NCBI GenBank assembly: GCA_022773825.1
Contig: JALFOF010000070.1
Location: forward strand, 1-36,552
Source of the DNA: Prevotella sp.
GTDB taxonomy: Bacteria; Bacteroidota; Bacteroidia; Bacteroidales; Bacteroidaceae
Direction of reading: 5' to 3'
DNA: 36,552 nucleotides
Below, in pieces: positions 1 to 7,821 of this stretch (the first letter of the stretch is position 1; every line of letters begins with the position of its first letter). Below the pieces are notes generated by a model. The model was not told where the DNA came from and searched no databases. It saw only the letters and a program-made list of their open reading frames with translations. A program made the translations under genes and the position numbers.

Positions 1-1
1 T

Positions 2-298
2 ATGTTCCTCGACGAGGAAGTAAACTGGGGTCCTGACGGTCGCGACGGCCTTGTTGTCAAGACTGTTCCAGGCTTGAAGGCAACAGACCTCATGGTGCAG
101 CCTAACCCACCGTTCATACAGACCGCAGGAGCACCAAACCATAACGACCACCGTTGTGATGGTATCGACGGCACGGTAACAGCTACCCACAATGTTGGTG
201 TCGGCATGGTTGACCTCCACTTCAAGGACTTTGGCAACGCCATATACGAAAACAACGTAGGTGCAAGCAAGTGGCGCACACCCCAAAGCGGGAAATAA
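2..298 (+). CDS. C-terminal end of an unidentified protein (5' end outside window)
   Basis: An open frame runs from the window edge to a TAA at 296-298 and is followed by a clear intrinsic terminator, so this is probably the end of a real gene. The ATG at position 2 need not be the true start. The visible 98 residues are rich in Asn, Asp, Gly and His (for example APNHNDHRCDGIDG near residues 43-56) with no membrane segment and no motif I can assign. The composition would suit a secreted or surface protein, and the next gene is also secreted, but that is inference. The family is not recognised. Confidence 0.5.
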   Translation: MFLDEEVNWGPDGRDGLVVKTVPGLKATDLMVQPNPPFIQTAGAPNHNDHRCDGIDGTVTATHNVGVGMVDLHFKDFGNAIYENNVGASKWRTPQSGK

Positions 299-339
299 AA
301 AGTAACATAAACATATAACGTATATGTAAAGTGATAATT

Positions 340-374
340 AGCACCGTTCTCCAATGTGAGGACGGTGCTTTTTT
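340..374 (+). terminator. Intrinsic terminator after the partial first gene
   Basis: AGCACCGT at 340-347 pairs with ACGGTGCT at 362-369 around a 14-nt loop, and a run of Ts follows at 369-374. It lies 42 bases past the stop codon at 298 on the plus strand, the expected place for a Rho-independent terminator. Confidence 0.85.
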
Positions 375-438
375 GATGCAAACTACTTGATTAAAGTATA
401 AAAAAACAGTCAAAAATCCAAATTATCGCTCATTAGAT

Positions 439-469
439 TTTGTCATGTCAAGTAAACATTGTAATTTTG
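439..469 (+). promoter_or_regulatory. Bacteroidetes-type promoter for the 592-1728 gene
   Basis: TTTG at 439-442 and TAATTTTG at 462-469 are separated by 19 bp, matching the known Bacteroidetes housekeeping promoter pattern TTTG-N19-21-TAnnTTTG. Transcription would start near 475, leaving an AT-rich leader of about 115 nt before the ATG at 592. The leader has no obvious hairpin. The rest of the 299-591 gap holds only the upstream terminator. Confidence 0.75.
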
Positions 470-591
470 TACCATTAAACAACAACCAGTCAATTAAGTT
501 TAGGTTGAGATAAACACAATAAACACGCAAGGCTAACTAACTCGCAATATCAAAAACAACATTAATTCATTAACAAATCAAACATTTATCT

Positions 592-1728
592 ATGAAGAAA
601 TTCTTTACTCTTATCGCTGCTGTTGCGGTAGCACTCAGTGCAAACGCCCTTGACTTCAAGGTTACAGCCGCTGACATCGCAGAGGGTGCGACATTGGTTG
701 ACAACGAGTATGTCACCGTCACAACCGCCAACAACACTGTTACCCCGACCGTCATCGCTAACGAGGATGGCACCCCCACTCCCGCTACATACGCTGGTGA
801 GACATTCCCCTGCTATGTAGGCGTGCGTGTAACAGACGCTCCCTCGGCAGCCAACCCAACGGGTACCGTGCATGATGTTAACGTAGCCCTCGTTTTCGTT
901 GCAAAGCAGAACACTGACGTTACGCTTTACTACAGGATAGGCGCAACAAAGTCCATCGACTGCTACGACCAGACCACAGGCGCAGCCGAGTCTATCGTAC
1001 AGACCGCTACCAACCCTGGTGAGGACTACCTCTTCTGCACAGGCGTTTACAAGTTCCAGGCAGGTCATACCTACACCGTATATGCAAAGGGCGGCACCGT
1101 GCAGTTCCACGGTCTTACCGCAGCAGAAGGCACATATGTAGCACCTACAAATCACTTCTACGCAAACGCATCAGCAGCAAAAGTTGAAGGCTTCAGCACC
1201 ATGACATACGGCGACGGCGCAAAAGTAGCCCTCACTGGTAACGCAGGCAAGTCTTACGGCGGCGCATCAGGCATCACTATCAACGGCAAGAAATACACCA
1301 CCACAAAGGTTTCCAACGGTGCACAAAACACCTTCTATGCTCCAGAAGGTAAGAAGGTTTACGTCTTCACCCTTTACAGCTATGTAAACAAGGATGCTGC
1401 TACAAACCGTCCCCCATACTGGAAAGAAGTTGGTGGCGTGGCATACGACGGGACAGATGAAACAATCATGCAGAGCTACAAAGACCTTGCAAATCCTGAC
1501 GTGTACACATACGTATTCCCAGAGGGACTCTCAGAGGTAACCTTCACCAACACTGGTGAGCAGGTATGCTTTGTAATAGAGGCAAACTACGACGCAACAG
1601 CCGTTGCAGGCGTAGAGGCTTCTGTTGAGGCAGCTCCCGCAAAGGCAGTGAAGGCAGTGAAGGGTGGTCGCATCGTTATCATTAGGGCAGACGCGGAGTA
1701 CTCTGTATCTGGTGCGCAGCTCAAGTAA
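592..1728 (+). CDS. Secreted protein of unknown function, Prevotella type
   Basis: The 378-residue product starts with a classical signal peptide (MKKFFTLIAAVAVALSANA, cleavage expected near residue 19-20), so it should leave the cytoplasm. The mature part is rich in Thr, Ala, Val, Gly and Tyr and looks like beta-sandwich sequence. Residues about 100-175 (YYRIGATKSIDCYD to GTVQFHGL) resemble a jelly-roll or lectin-like fold, but I cannot name a family. The tail carries an Ala/Lys/Val linker followed by KGGRIVII and YSVSGAQLK. This resembles the short C-terminal ends seen on many secreted Prevotella proteins and loosely echoes type IX sorting domains, though it is shorter. The gene is monocistronic: a promoter lies at 439-469 and a terminator at 1776-1810. 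Start and signal peptide are clear, function is unknown. Confidence 0.85.
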   Translation: MKKFFTLIAAVAVALSANALDFKVTAADIAEGATLVDNEYVTVTTANNTVTPTVIANEDGTPTPATYAGETFPCYVGVRVTDAPSAANPTGTVHDVNVALVFVAKQNTDVTLYYRIGATKSIDCYDQTTGAAESIVQTATNPGEDYLFCTGVYKFQAGHTYTVYAKGGTVQFHGLTAAEGTYVAPTNHFYANASAAKVEGFSTMTYGDGAKVALTGNAGKSYGGASGITINGKKYTTTKVSNGAQNTFYAPEGKKVYVFTLYSYVNKDAATNRPPYWKEVGGVAYDGTDETIMQSYKDLANPDVYTYVFPEGLSEVTFTNTGEQVCFVIEANYDATAVAGVEASVEAAPAKAVKAVKGGRIVIIRADAEYSVSGAQLK

Positions 1729-1775
1729 TGATGCAAGCATAAGGCACACAGTCATTCATTTATATTTTATCCACG

Positions 1776-1810
1776 GCATCGTCTCCTTCGCTGGAGGCGA
1801 TGCTTTTTTT
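1776..1810 (+). terminator. Intrinsic terminator after the secreted-protein gene
   Basis: GCATCGTCTCC at 1776-1786 pairs with GGAGGCGATGC at 1793-1803 (11 bp, one G-T wobble) around a 6-nt loop. Seven Ts follow at 1804-1810. Confidence 0.9.
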
Positions 1811-1870
1811 ACTGTAATATGACCGTTGCGCGAATGGAAGAGCACCCATGCGACCGCCGCGTTTATACGG

Positions 1871-2133
1871 CATCTTGGCACGGCATAGCCCCCGCATGGG
1901 CGGCATCTTGGCACGGCGTAGCCCCCGTATGGGCGGCATCTTGGCACGGCGTAGCCCCCGCATGGGCGGCATCTTGGCACGGCGTAGCCCCCGCATGGGC
2001 GGCATCTTGGCACGGCATAGCCCCCGTATGGGCGGCATCTTGGCACGGCATAGCCCCCGCATGGGCGGCATCTTGGCACGGCATAGCCCCCGCATGGGCG
2101 GCATCTTGGCACGGCGTAGCCCTGTAGGGGCGG
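1871..2133. repeat. 33-bp tandem array, 8 units
   Basis: Seven full 33-bp units begin at 1871, 1904, 1937, 1970, 2003, 2036 and 2069, with a variant eighth at 2102-2133. Each unit contains CATCTTGGCACGGCRTAGC followed by CCCCGYATGGGCGG. Units differ only at a few A/G or C/T positions. Because 33 is 11 codons, several frames stay open on both strands, which yields repetitive artefact ORFs. The reverse complement of the unit is visibly related to the 34-bp units at 5316-5417, so it belongs to the nested-palindrome element family and has been expanded here at one edge of a copy. Confidence 0.95.
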
Positions 2134-2318
2134 CATAATACAGCGCAGGGTGTAAACCCTGTGTACCGAGGTCATCCACCCATTCCCCCTCTCCCTCCCA
2201 GACGCCGATGGCGCATGGGAGGGAGAGGGGGTTATTCATCCCCAAAGATAGGGTTTACACCCTATCCTATATTATGTCGCCCCTTCGGGGCTTCATCGCC
2301 GTTTGTTGTATCATATAA
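2117..2318 (-). repeat. Nested-palindrome element, copy A (inverted relative to B and C)
   Basis: This copy aligns with the reverse complement of the copies at 5156 and 5450. Outer palindromes are GCCCTGTAGGGGC (2120-2132) and GCCCCTTCGGGGC (2279-2291), flanking GGCATAATACAG and CTATATTATGTCGCC. Inside are AGGGTGTAAACCCT-type and AGGGTTTACACCCT-type palindromes and a long central hairpin in which CTCCCTCCCA (2191-2200) pairs with TGGGAGGGAG (2215-2224). No protein is encoded. Together with the 33-bp array it accounts for most of the 1729-2448 gap. Non-autonomous mobile element or structured intergenic repeat are both possible. Confidence 0.85.
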
Positions 2319-2380
2319 TCGCCCATGGTGCTATTTTGTTCCAATGATGTGGTAAAAAAGCGGAAAAAAGGGCGGAACGG

Positions 2381-2411
2381 TTGCGTATCTCGCACGGAAT
2401 AAGTAACTTTG
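2381..2411 (+). promoter_or_regulatory. Promoter for the GH3 glycosidase
   Basis: A TTG at 2381-2383 and TAACTTTG at 2404-2411 are 20 bp apart, fitting the Bacteroidetes promoter pattern. The predicted transcript would start near 2417, about 32 nt before the ATG at 2449. Confidence 0.65.
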
Positions 2412-2448
2412 CAGAACAACAGTAATAACTAACACTAACAATAAACAG

Positions 2449-5037
2449 ATGCAGATACGACACATCCTTGCCGCCCTCGCCCTCATGGCAGGCACGGCGG
2501 CGCAGGCGCAACAACCCATCCCCTATGTTGCTCCTCAAGCAGAAATGCTACCTTACCAGAACCCTTCGCTCACCCCTCAGCAGAGAGCAGAAGACCTCTG
2601 TCAGCGACTTACGCTGGAAGAGAAGGCGCGTATCATGATGAACGGTAGCGGTGCCGTCCCACGTCTCCACGTACCTATGTACGAATGGTGGAGCGAAGGA
2701 CTGCATGGAGTAGGACGCAACGGTTACAGCACCGTCTTCCCCATCACCATGATGATGGCAGCCACGTGGAACGACGCGCTGGTTCACAGCGTCTTCGACA
2801 AAGTGTCCGACGAGATGCGCGTCAAGAACACACAGGCGCGCCATGCCGGAACGGTGAAGCGTTACCAGGGCACCAGCGTGTGGACACCCAATATCAACAT
2901 CTTCCGCGACCCTCGCTGGGGCCGTGGACAGGAGACCTACGGCGAGGACCCTTACCTCACCGAGCGCATGGGCCTCGCCGTTGTCAGCGGCTTGCAGGGC
3001 ACCGACTTCGCCACGGGGCAGCTCGTGGGGCATAAATACTACAAGCTCCTCGCCTGCGCCAAGCACTTCGCCGTGCACAGCGGACCGGAGTGGAACCGCC
3101 ATACCTTCGACATACAGCAGCTACCCGAGCGCGACCTGTGGGAGACTTACCTCCCTGCCTTCAAAGCTCTGGTGCAAAAGGGTAACGTGCGCGAGGTGAT
3201 GTGCGCCTACCAGCGCATCGATGGCGACCCCTGCTGCGGCAATAACCGTTACTTACAGCAGATACTGCGCAACGAATGGCAGTTTGACGGGCTTGTGGTG
3301 TCAGACTGCGGAGCCATCAGCGACTTCTGGAAAGAAGGTCGTCACGAGGTCAGTCCCGACCCTAAATCAGCCTCAGCAAAGGCTGTTATCAGCGGTACAG
3401 ACGTGGAGTGCGGCAGCGAATACAGAACCCTCCCAGAAGCAGTGAAGGCTGGTAAGATAACTGAGGAGCAGATAAACACCAGCGTCATACGCCTGCTCAA
3501 GGCGCGTTTTGAGGTTGGAGACTTCGATGCCGACAACCTTGTGGATTGGACAGCCATACCAGCCTCTTGCATAGCCTCCAAAGAGCACAAAGCACTCGCC
3601 CTCGAAGCAGCACGTCAGGGCATCGTGCTACTGCAGAATCGTGGCAACATTCTGCCCTTACAGAAGTCTGCACGCATCGCCGTCATCGGTCCTAACGCCA
3701 CCGATTCACTAATGCTCTGGGGCAACTACACCGGTTATGCCACCAAGACCATAAACATATTAGAGGGTATCAAGAGCCTCGCCACAGATGTAAAGTACAT
3801 TGAGGGCTGCGGTTTCACACGCAACGAGCAACTTGTAAGCCGCTTCGGCAACTTCCGTACACGTGACGGTAGCAAGGGCATGACCGCCACATATTGGAAC
3901 AATATCGACATGAAGGGCGAGCCATCAGCCACCGCCCTCTGCGCCGCGCCGCTGAACTTCTCCAACGGTGGTGCCACGGTCTTTGCCCCAGGCGTCAACC
4001 TTACCAACTTTACCGCGCGTTATGAAGGCATCTATAAGGCTACGAAGACGGAGAAACTGCTCTTTACCATCGCTGCCGACGACCGTATGCGCATCATTGT
4101 TGGTGGTGACACGCTGGTTGATGTATGGAAGAGCCGCGAGCGAGTGCAGACGGCTGTCAAGGAATATAGCGTGGAGGAGGGTAGGGAATACCCCGTCATC
4201 GTGGAGTATATGCAGGGCAATGCCATGGCGGTATTGAAGTTTGACGTGGGTGTTATGGCTACTGTCACACCGTCAGACCTTGTCAACAGCCTCAGCGACC
4301 GTGACATAGTGGTGTTTGCCGGAGGCATTTCCCCAGCCTTAGAGGGTGAGGAAATGAAGGTCAGCGACCCTGGTTTCAAGGGTGGCGACCGCACGAGCAT
4401 AGAGCTGCCACAGTCACAGCGCGACATTGTCAAGGCTCTCTACGAGGCTGGCAAGAAGATTGTCTTCGTCAACTGCTCCGGCGGTGCCGTAGCCCTCGCC
4501 CCCGAGGCGCAACGTTGTGACGGCATCCTACAGGCGTGGTATGCTGGCGAACAGGGCGGCAGGGCTATTGCCGAGGTACTCTTCGGCGACGTTAACCCAT
4601 CGGGCAAGCTACCCATAACCTTCTATAAGGACGACTCACAGCTGCCTGACTTCCTCGACTACACCATGACCAACCGCACCTACCGCTATTTCAAGGGTGA
4701 GCCACTGTGGCCGTTTGGCTATGGCTTGTCATACACATCGTTTGCTAAGTCAAAGGCGAAGGTGAAGAAGTCAAAGGAGGGTTGCACCGTGTCGCTAACG
4801 GTAAGTAATACCGGTAGCCGTGATGGTGACGAGGTGGTGCAGGTGTATCTGCGTAATCCTAAGGATACAGAGGGTCCTGTCAAGACGCTCCGCGGCTACC
4901 AGCGCGTCTCTCTTAAGGCTGGTGAGACGAAGGCAGTGACTATTTCTCTCAGCGGCGACCAGTTGCTGTGGTGGGATAAGGACAGCAACACCATGCGCCC
5001 CATGCAGCCTAAGGACTACGAGGTAGTGGTGGAGTAA
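2449..5037 (+). CDS. Secreted glycoside hydrolase family 3 with PA14 domain (beta-glucosidase or beta-xylosidase)
   Basis: The 862-residue protein has a signal peptide (about residues 1-20, ending AQA) and the full GH3 plan. The N-terminal TIM-barrel domain spans roughly residues 45-350. VVSDCG places the catalytic nucleophile at Asp286, and KHFAVHSGPE carries the usual sugar-binding Lys-His. A C-terminal alpha/beta sandwich domain is split by a PA14 insert at about residues 477-602 (TATYWNNIDMKGEP onward). A fibronectin III-like domain closes the chain at about 765-850. Family knowledge: such enzymes release terminal beta-linked glucose, xylose or arabinose from plant oligosaccharides in the periplasm or at the surface. 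The SDC sequence context and PA14 insert are common in Bacteroidetes beta-xylosidases and beta-glucosidases; substrate cannot be fixed here. No SusC/SusD genes are adjacent, so this is not an obvious polysaccharide utilisation locus. Inverted repeat elements flank it. Confidence 0.93.
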   Translation: MQIRHILAALALMAGTAAQAQQPIPYVAPQAEMLPYQNPSLTPQQRAEDLCQRLTLEEKARIMMNGSGAVPRLHVPMYEWWSEGLHGVGRNGYSTVFPITMMMAATWNDALVHSVFDKVSDEMRVKNTQARHAGTVKRYQGTSVWTPNINIFRDPRWGRGQETYGEDPYLTERMGLAVVSGLQGTDFATGQLVGHKYYKLLACAKHFAVHSGPEWNRHTFDIQQLPERDLWETYLPAFKALVQKGNVREVMCAYQRIDGDPCCGNNRYLQQILRNEWQFDGLVVSDCGAISDFWKEGRHEVSPDPKSASAKAVISGTDVECGSEYRTLPEAVKAGKITEEQINTSVIRLLKARFEVGDFDADNLVDWTAIPASCIASKEHKALALEAARQGIVLLQNRGNILPLQKSARIAVIGPNATDSLMLWGNYTGYATKTINILEGIKSLATDVKYIEGCGFTRNEQLVSRFGNFRTRDGSKGMTATYWNNIDMKGEPSATALCAAPLNFSNGGATVFAPGVNLTNFTARYEGIYKATKTEKLLFTIAADDRMRIIVGGDTLVDVWKSRERVQTAVKEYSVEEGREYPVIVEYMQGNAMAVLKFDVGVMATVTPSDLVNSLSDRDIVVFAGGISPALEGEEMKVSDPGFKGGDRTSIELPQSQRDIVKALYEAGKKIVFVNCSGGAVALAPEAQRCDGILQAWYAGEQGGRAIAEVLFGDVNPSGKLPITFYKDDSQLPDFLDYTMTNRTYRYFKGEPLWPFGYGLSYTSFAKSKAKVKKSKEGCTVSLTVSNTGSRDGDEVVQVYLRNPKDTEGPVKTLRGYQRVSLKAGETKAVTISLSGDQLLWWDKDSNTMRPMQPKDYEVVVE

Positions 5038-5155
5038 TCAGATGATATCTTCGTGTCGGACGGTTAGCGGCATTGTAGGTAGGCACGGCATTATAAACGC
5101 GGCGATTGCACGGCCGCTTGCTCTTTGGGCACTGCACGGTCGCATTACAATACAT

Positions 5156-5417
5156 GGCGATAGCCCCGTAGGGGCGGCATAATACAGGATAGGGCGTGAG
5201 CCCTATCTAAAATGGTATTACAAAAAACCTCCCTCCCATGCGCCATCGGCGCATGGGAGGGAGGGGGAATGGGGGATGTCCCCGTACACAGGGCTTACAC
5301 CCTGTGCTGTATTATGTCGCCCCTGCGGGGCTTTCGTTGTGCAAAGAATGTCGCCCCTGCGGGGCTCTCGTTGTGCAAAGAATGTCGCCCCTGCGGGGCT
5401 TTCGTTGGCCATGATGC
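5156..5417 (+). repeat. Nested-palindrome element, copy B, with 34-bp tail array
   Basis: From the left it carries GCCCCGTAGGGGC (5163-5175), GGCATAATACAGG, AGGGCGTGAGCCCT (5191-5204), a 17-bp perfect hairpin with a 3-nt loop (arms 5228-5244 and 5248-5264, CCTCCCTCCCATGCGCC and its complement), ACAGGGCTTACACCCTGT (5288-5305), CTGTATTATGTCGCC and GCCCCTGCGGGGC (5319-5331). The whole element is therefore a near-palindrome made of smaller palindromes. Its right terminal unit is repeated three times at 34-bp spacing, starting at 5316, 5350 and 5384. It has no coding content. Confidence 0.9.
5316..5417. repeat. 34-bp tandem array, 3 units
   Basis: Units start at 5316, 5350 and 5384 with GTCGCCCCTGCGGGGCT followed by TTCGTTGTGCAAAGAAT. 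The last unit diverges after GGGGCTTTCGTTG. The unit is related to the reverse complement of the 33-bp unit at 1871-2133 and contains the GCCCC/GGGGC terminal palindrome of the element. Confidence 0.9.
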
Positions 5418-5449
5418 CGTATAAACGCGTCAGTCGCATTACAATATAC

Positions 5450-5685
5450 GGCGATAGCCCCGAAGGGGCGGCATAATATAGGATAGGGCGTGAGCCCTAT
5501 CTAAAATGGTATTACAAAAAACCTCCCTCCCATGCGCCATCGGCGCATGGGAGGGAGGGGGAATGGGGGATGTCCCCGGTACACAGGGCTTACACCCTGT
5601 GCTGTATTATGTCGCCCCTGCGGGGCTCTCGTCGTGCAAAGAGGTCACCCATACGGGGCTTTGCCAAACCGTTTGTTGTGAATTA
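5450..5685 (+). repeat. Nested-palindrome element, copy C (294-bp direct duplication of B)
   Basis: The sequence from CGCATTACAATA at 5435 repeats that at 5141 with an offset of exactly 294 bp and very few differences, so B and C look like a recent tandem duplication. The 17-bp central hairpin recurs at 5522-5558. At the right end the terminal unit occurs about twice (GTCGCCCCTGCGGGGCT at 5610-5626, then a diverged copy with ACGGGGCT). B and C together fill the 5038-5685 gap between the convergent GH3 and DPP7 genes, and their hairpins could also stop transcription from both sides. Confidence 0.9.
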
Positions 5686-7818
5686 TCAACGCACTCCCAT
5701 CTCCTCCAGCAGGCGGTCGGCGTGTGCCCAGTGGCGCATGAGGTAGAGAATGTAGCGTATGTCCACACAGATGCAGCGCGCGAGGGTGCTGTCGAAGAAG
5801 ATGTCTGCTGAGAGACTGTCCCAGTTTCCGTCGAAGGCGAGGCCTGTAAGGCGGCCCTTTGCGTCTATCACTGGCGAGCCACTGTTGCCGCCCGTGATGT
5901 CGTTGTTGGTGAGGAAACATAGGTTCAGCGTGCGCGAGATGCTGTCATTGAACACTCCGAAGTCGTCCCTGTCGAGCAGTTGACGCATCAGCGGTTCGGC
6001 GAGGTAGTCGGCGTTGCTCTCCGCCTGCGCCATCTTCGCCACCATGGACCGCGCTGTGGTGTAGTAGCCCGAGTTATATCCCCCGATGCTGTAGCCGCCC
6101 ACCTGTCCGTATGTCATGCGCATGGTGAGGTTGGCGTCGCTGTAGTGCGGCATATCCTGCTCCATGCGCAGCTTCGCGAGACACAGCCACCGCTCTTGTT
6201 CGGTGATGCTGTCGCCCGTCTCGTCTATCACCAGCTTTATGTCGGCGAGCGTCTCCACCAGCGCCATGCTCATCTCTATGCCCAGGTCTTTCTTCATTCG
6301 CCGCGTCATGCGCACGGGAATTCTCGCCCCTTGGCGCATGAGAATGGAGTTGTCCCATAGCGCCTTCGCGTATGCGGCGTAGTCGCCGCCGAAGTCTTCG
6401 TCAATTTTTTTGTAGAAAGCGGGATGATATTTCTCCGGCACCTGCCTGCGGTAGTTGCTCAGCAGAGCGGCGAAGACGTCCTTATCCAGCTCCATGTCCC
6501 ATTTGTCGCTGTTGTCGTCAAACTGCACATACTGCTTTCTCAGGCTCTTTTCCGCCCCTTTCACGGGCATACCGTTAGAGTATTTCATAGCCCTTATGGC
6601 TATTTCGCAGTTGCTTCGCCTTGTAAACGTCTCCGCGAAGAATGTGAACGCTCTCATCGCCTCGCTGCGTTTGGCGTAGAGCCGCCCCAGAAGTTCCATG
6701 TCGAGCTTTCTCGGCGCGTCCTTGCAGGTGTCCGCCCACTGGCGTATCCGTGCCTCATAAGCCTGTTTCATGCGTACTATGCCTATGGAGTCGATACATT
6801 TGTTCATGCCGATGGCGTTTTTCCAGTAGTTGGAGCTCTGCGCGTATTTGGAGTCATATTTTATGCGCACCTCCTCCGAGGCGTCCATGTGCCGTTTCAT
6901 CACCTCCTGCTTCACCCCGCGCACCTGCTGCATGGGGTCGTTTATGGCGTCTCGCATCTCCTGTATGCCGTAGCTGCTGCGGTAACGCTCGGTGCTTCCC
7001 GGCGTTCCCATTATCATGGCAAAGTCGCCGTCCTTGTATCCCTCCATGCTTACGGGCAGCCATGTGCGCGGTTTCATCGGCACGTTACGCGGGTTGTACC
7101 TCGCCGGTTTGCCCGTCTCGGGGTCAACATATACGCGGAAGACAGACACGTCGCAGGTCTGCCGGGGCCACATCCAGTTGTCCGTCTCGCCGCCGAATTT
7201 TCCCATGCTCTTTGGCGGAGCATATACCAGTCGCACGTCTTCGTAGCGTTGGTAGGTGGTGGCGTAGTAGGCGTTGCCCTCGTAGTAGGCGTCTATTTCC
7301 ACGTACATGGAGCTGTCTCGTGCCTTTGCGCTTTCCGTCATTGCCCCTTGCAGGGAGTCTATGAGCAGCGTCTTGCCGTAGGCGTCGAGTGTGTCTATGC
7401 CGAGATTTTGTAGCCTTTGCGTCACATCCTGCTGCGACAGTGTGAAGCTGACGAACAGCCCTTCGTTTGGCAGCTCCGCACCGAGCGAGTCGGCGTAGAA
7501 GCCATTGAGCATATAGTCGTGCTCCACGGTGGAGTGGCTGCGTATGGACTCGAAGCCGCAGTGGTGGTTTGTTAGCAGCAGTCCCATTGGCGACACCACC
7601 GCGCCCGTGCAGTATCCGCCGAAGTTCACCACGCTGTTCTTCAGCGCGAGGCTGTCGTCGTAGAGCATTTCCTTGGGCATGGCGAAGCCCTCCGCCCGCA
7701 TCTGGTTGAAGACGGCGTCGGGAAGGTCGAAGAGGGTCCACATCCCCTCGTCGGCGTGCAGTGCCGCTGGAGTGAGGAGAGCGGCTATCAGTTGTAGTGT
7801 AATGAGTGTCTTGCGCAT
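5686..7818 (-). CDS. dpp7: S46 family dipeptidyl-peptidase, DPP7 type
   Basis: The 710-residue length and motifs fit S46 serine dipeptidyl-peptidases, which remove dipeptides from peptide N-termini in the periplasm of Bacteroidetes that live on proteins. A signal peptide covers about residues 1-22. The chymotrypsin-like triad is visible: TNHHCG (residues 83-88) for His, RQTCDVS with Asp223, and GGNSGSPV with Ser646. DNWMWPR, a family hallmark, lies just before the Asp. In characterised members a position after the Ser sets specificity: Arg gives DPP11 (acidic P1), Gly gives DPP7 (hydrophobic or aliphatic P1). Here FDGNW has Gly664, so I call DPP7. The gene starts only 3 nt after the flippase gene stops, suggesting co-transcription. 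Assignment to S46 is very safe; specificity is inference. Confidence 0.93.
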   Translation of the reverse strand: MRKTLITLQLIAALLTPAALHADEGMWTLFDLPDAVFNQMRAEGFAMPKEMLYDDSLALKNSVVNFGGYCTGAVVSPMGLLLTNHHCGFESIRSHSTVEHDYMLNGFYADSLGAELPNEGLFVSFTLSQQDVTQRLQNLGIDTLDAYGKTLLIDSLQGAMTESAKARDSSMYVEIDAYYEGNAYYATTYQRYEDVRLVYAPPKSMGKFGGETDNWMWPRQTCDVSVFRVYVDPETGKPARYNPRNVPMKPRTWLPVSMEGYKDGDFAMIMGTPGSTERYRSSYGIQEMRDAINDPMQQVRGVKQEVMKRHMDASEEVRIKYDSKYAQSSNYWKNAIGMNKCIDSIGIVRMKQAYEARIRQWADTCKDAPRKLDMELLGRLYAKRSEAMRAFTFFAETFTRRSNCEIAIRAMKYSNGMPVKGAEKSLRKQYVQFDDNSDKWDMELDKDVFAALLSNYRRQVPEKYHPAFYKKIDEDFGGDYAAYAKALWDNSILMRQGARIPVRMTRRMKKDLGIEMSMALVETLADIKLVIDETGDSITEQERWLCLAKLRMEQDMPHYSDANLTMRMTYGQVGGYSIGGYNSGYYTTARSMVAKMAQAESNADYLAEPLMRQLLDRDDFGVFNDSISRTLNLCFLTNNDITGGNSGSPVIDAKGRLTGLAFDGNWDSLSADIFFDSTLARCICVDIRYILYLMRHWAHADRLLEEMGVR

Positions 7819-7821
7819 TTT

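Noticed and set aside
1760..2245. Long repetitive frames on both strands across the 33-bp array (for example repeated MPPMRGLCRAK or WHGVAPAWAAS)
   Set aside because: The unit length is a multiple of three, so stops are absent by arithmetic in several frames at once. No start signal or family match, and the array belongs to a non-coding element.
2117..5685. Composite transposon around the GH3 gene
   Set aside because: The flanking copies encode no transposase and no target-site duplication is evident; kept only as a possible inversion or repeat-mediated rearrangement.
6424..7413. 329-residue plus-strand frame opposite the DPP7 gene
   Set aside because: Antisense shadow of a well supported S46 peptidase, with no family features of its own.
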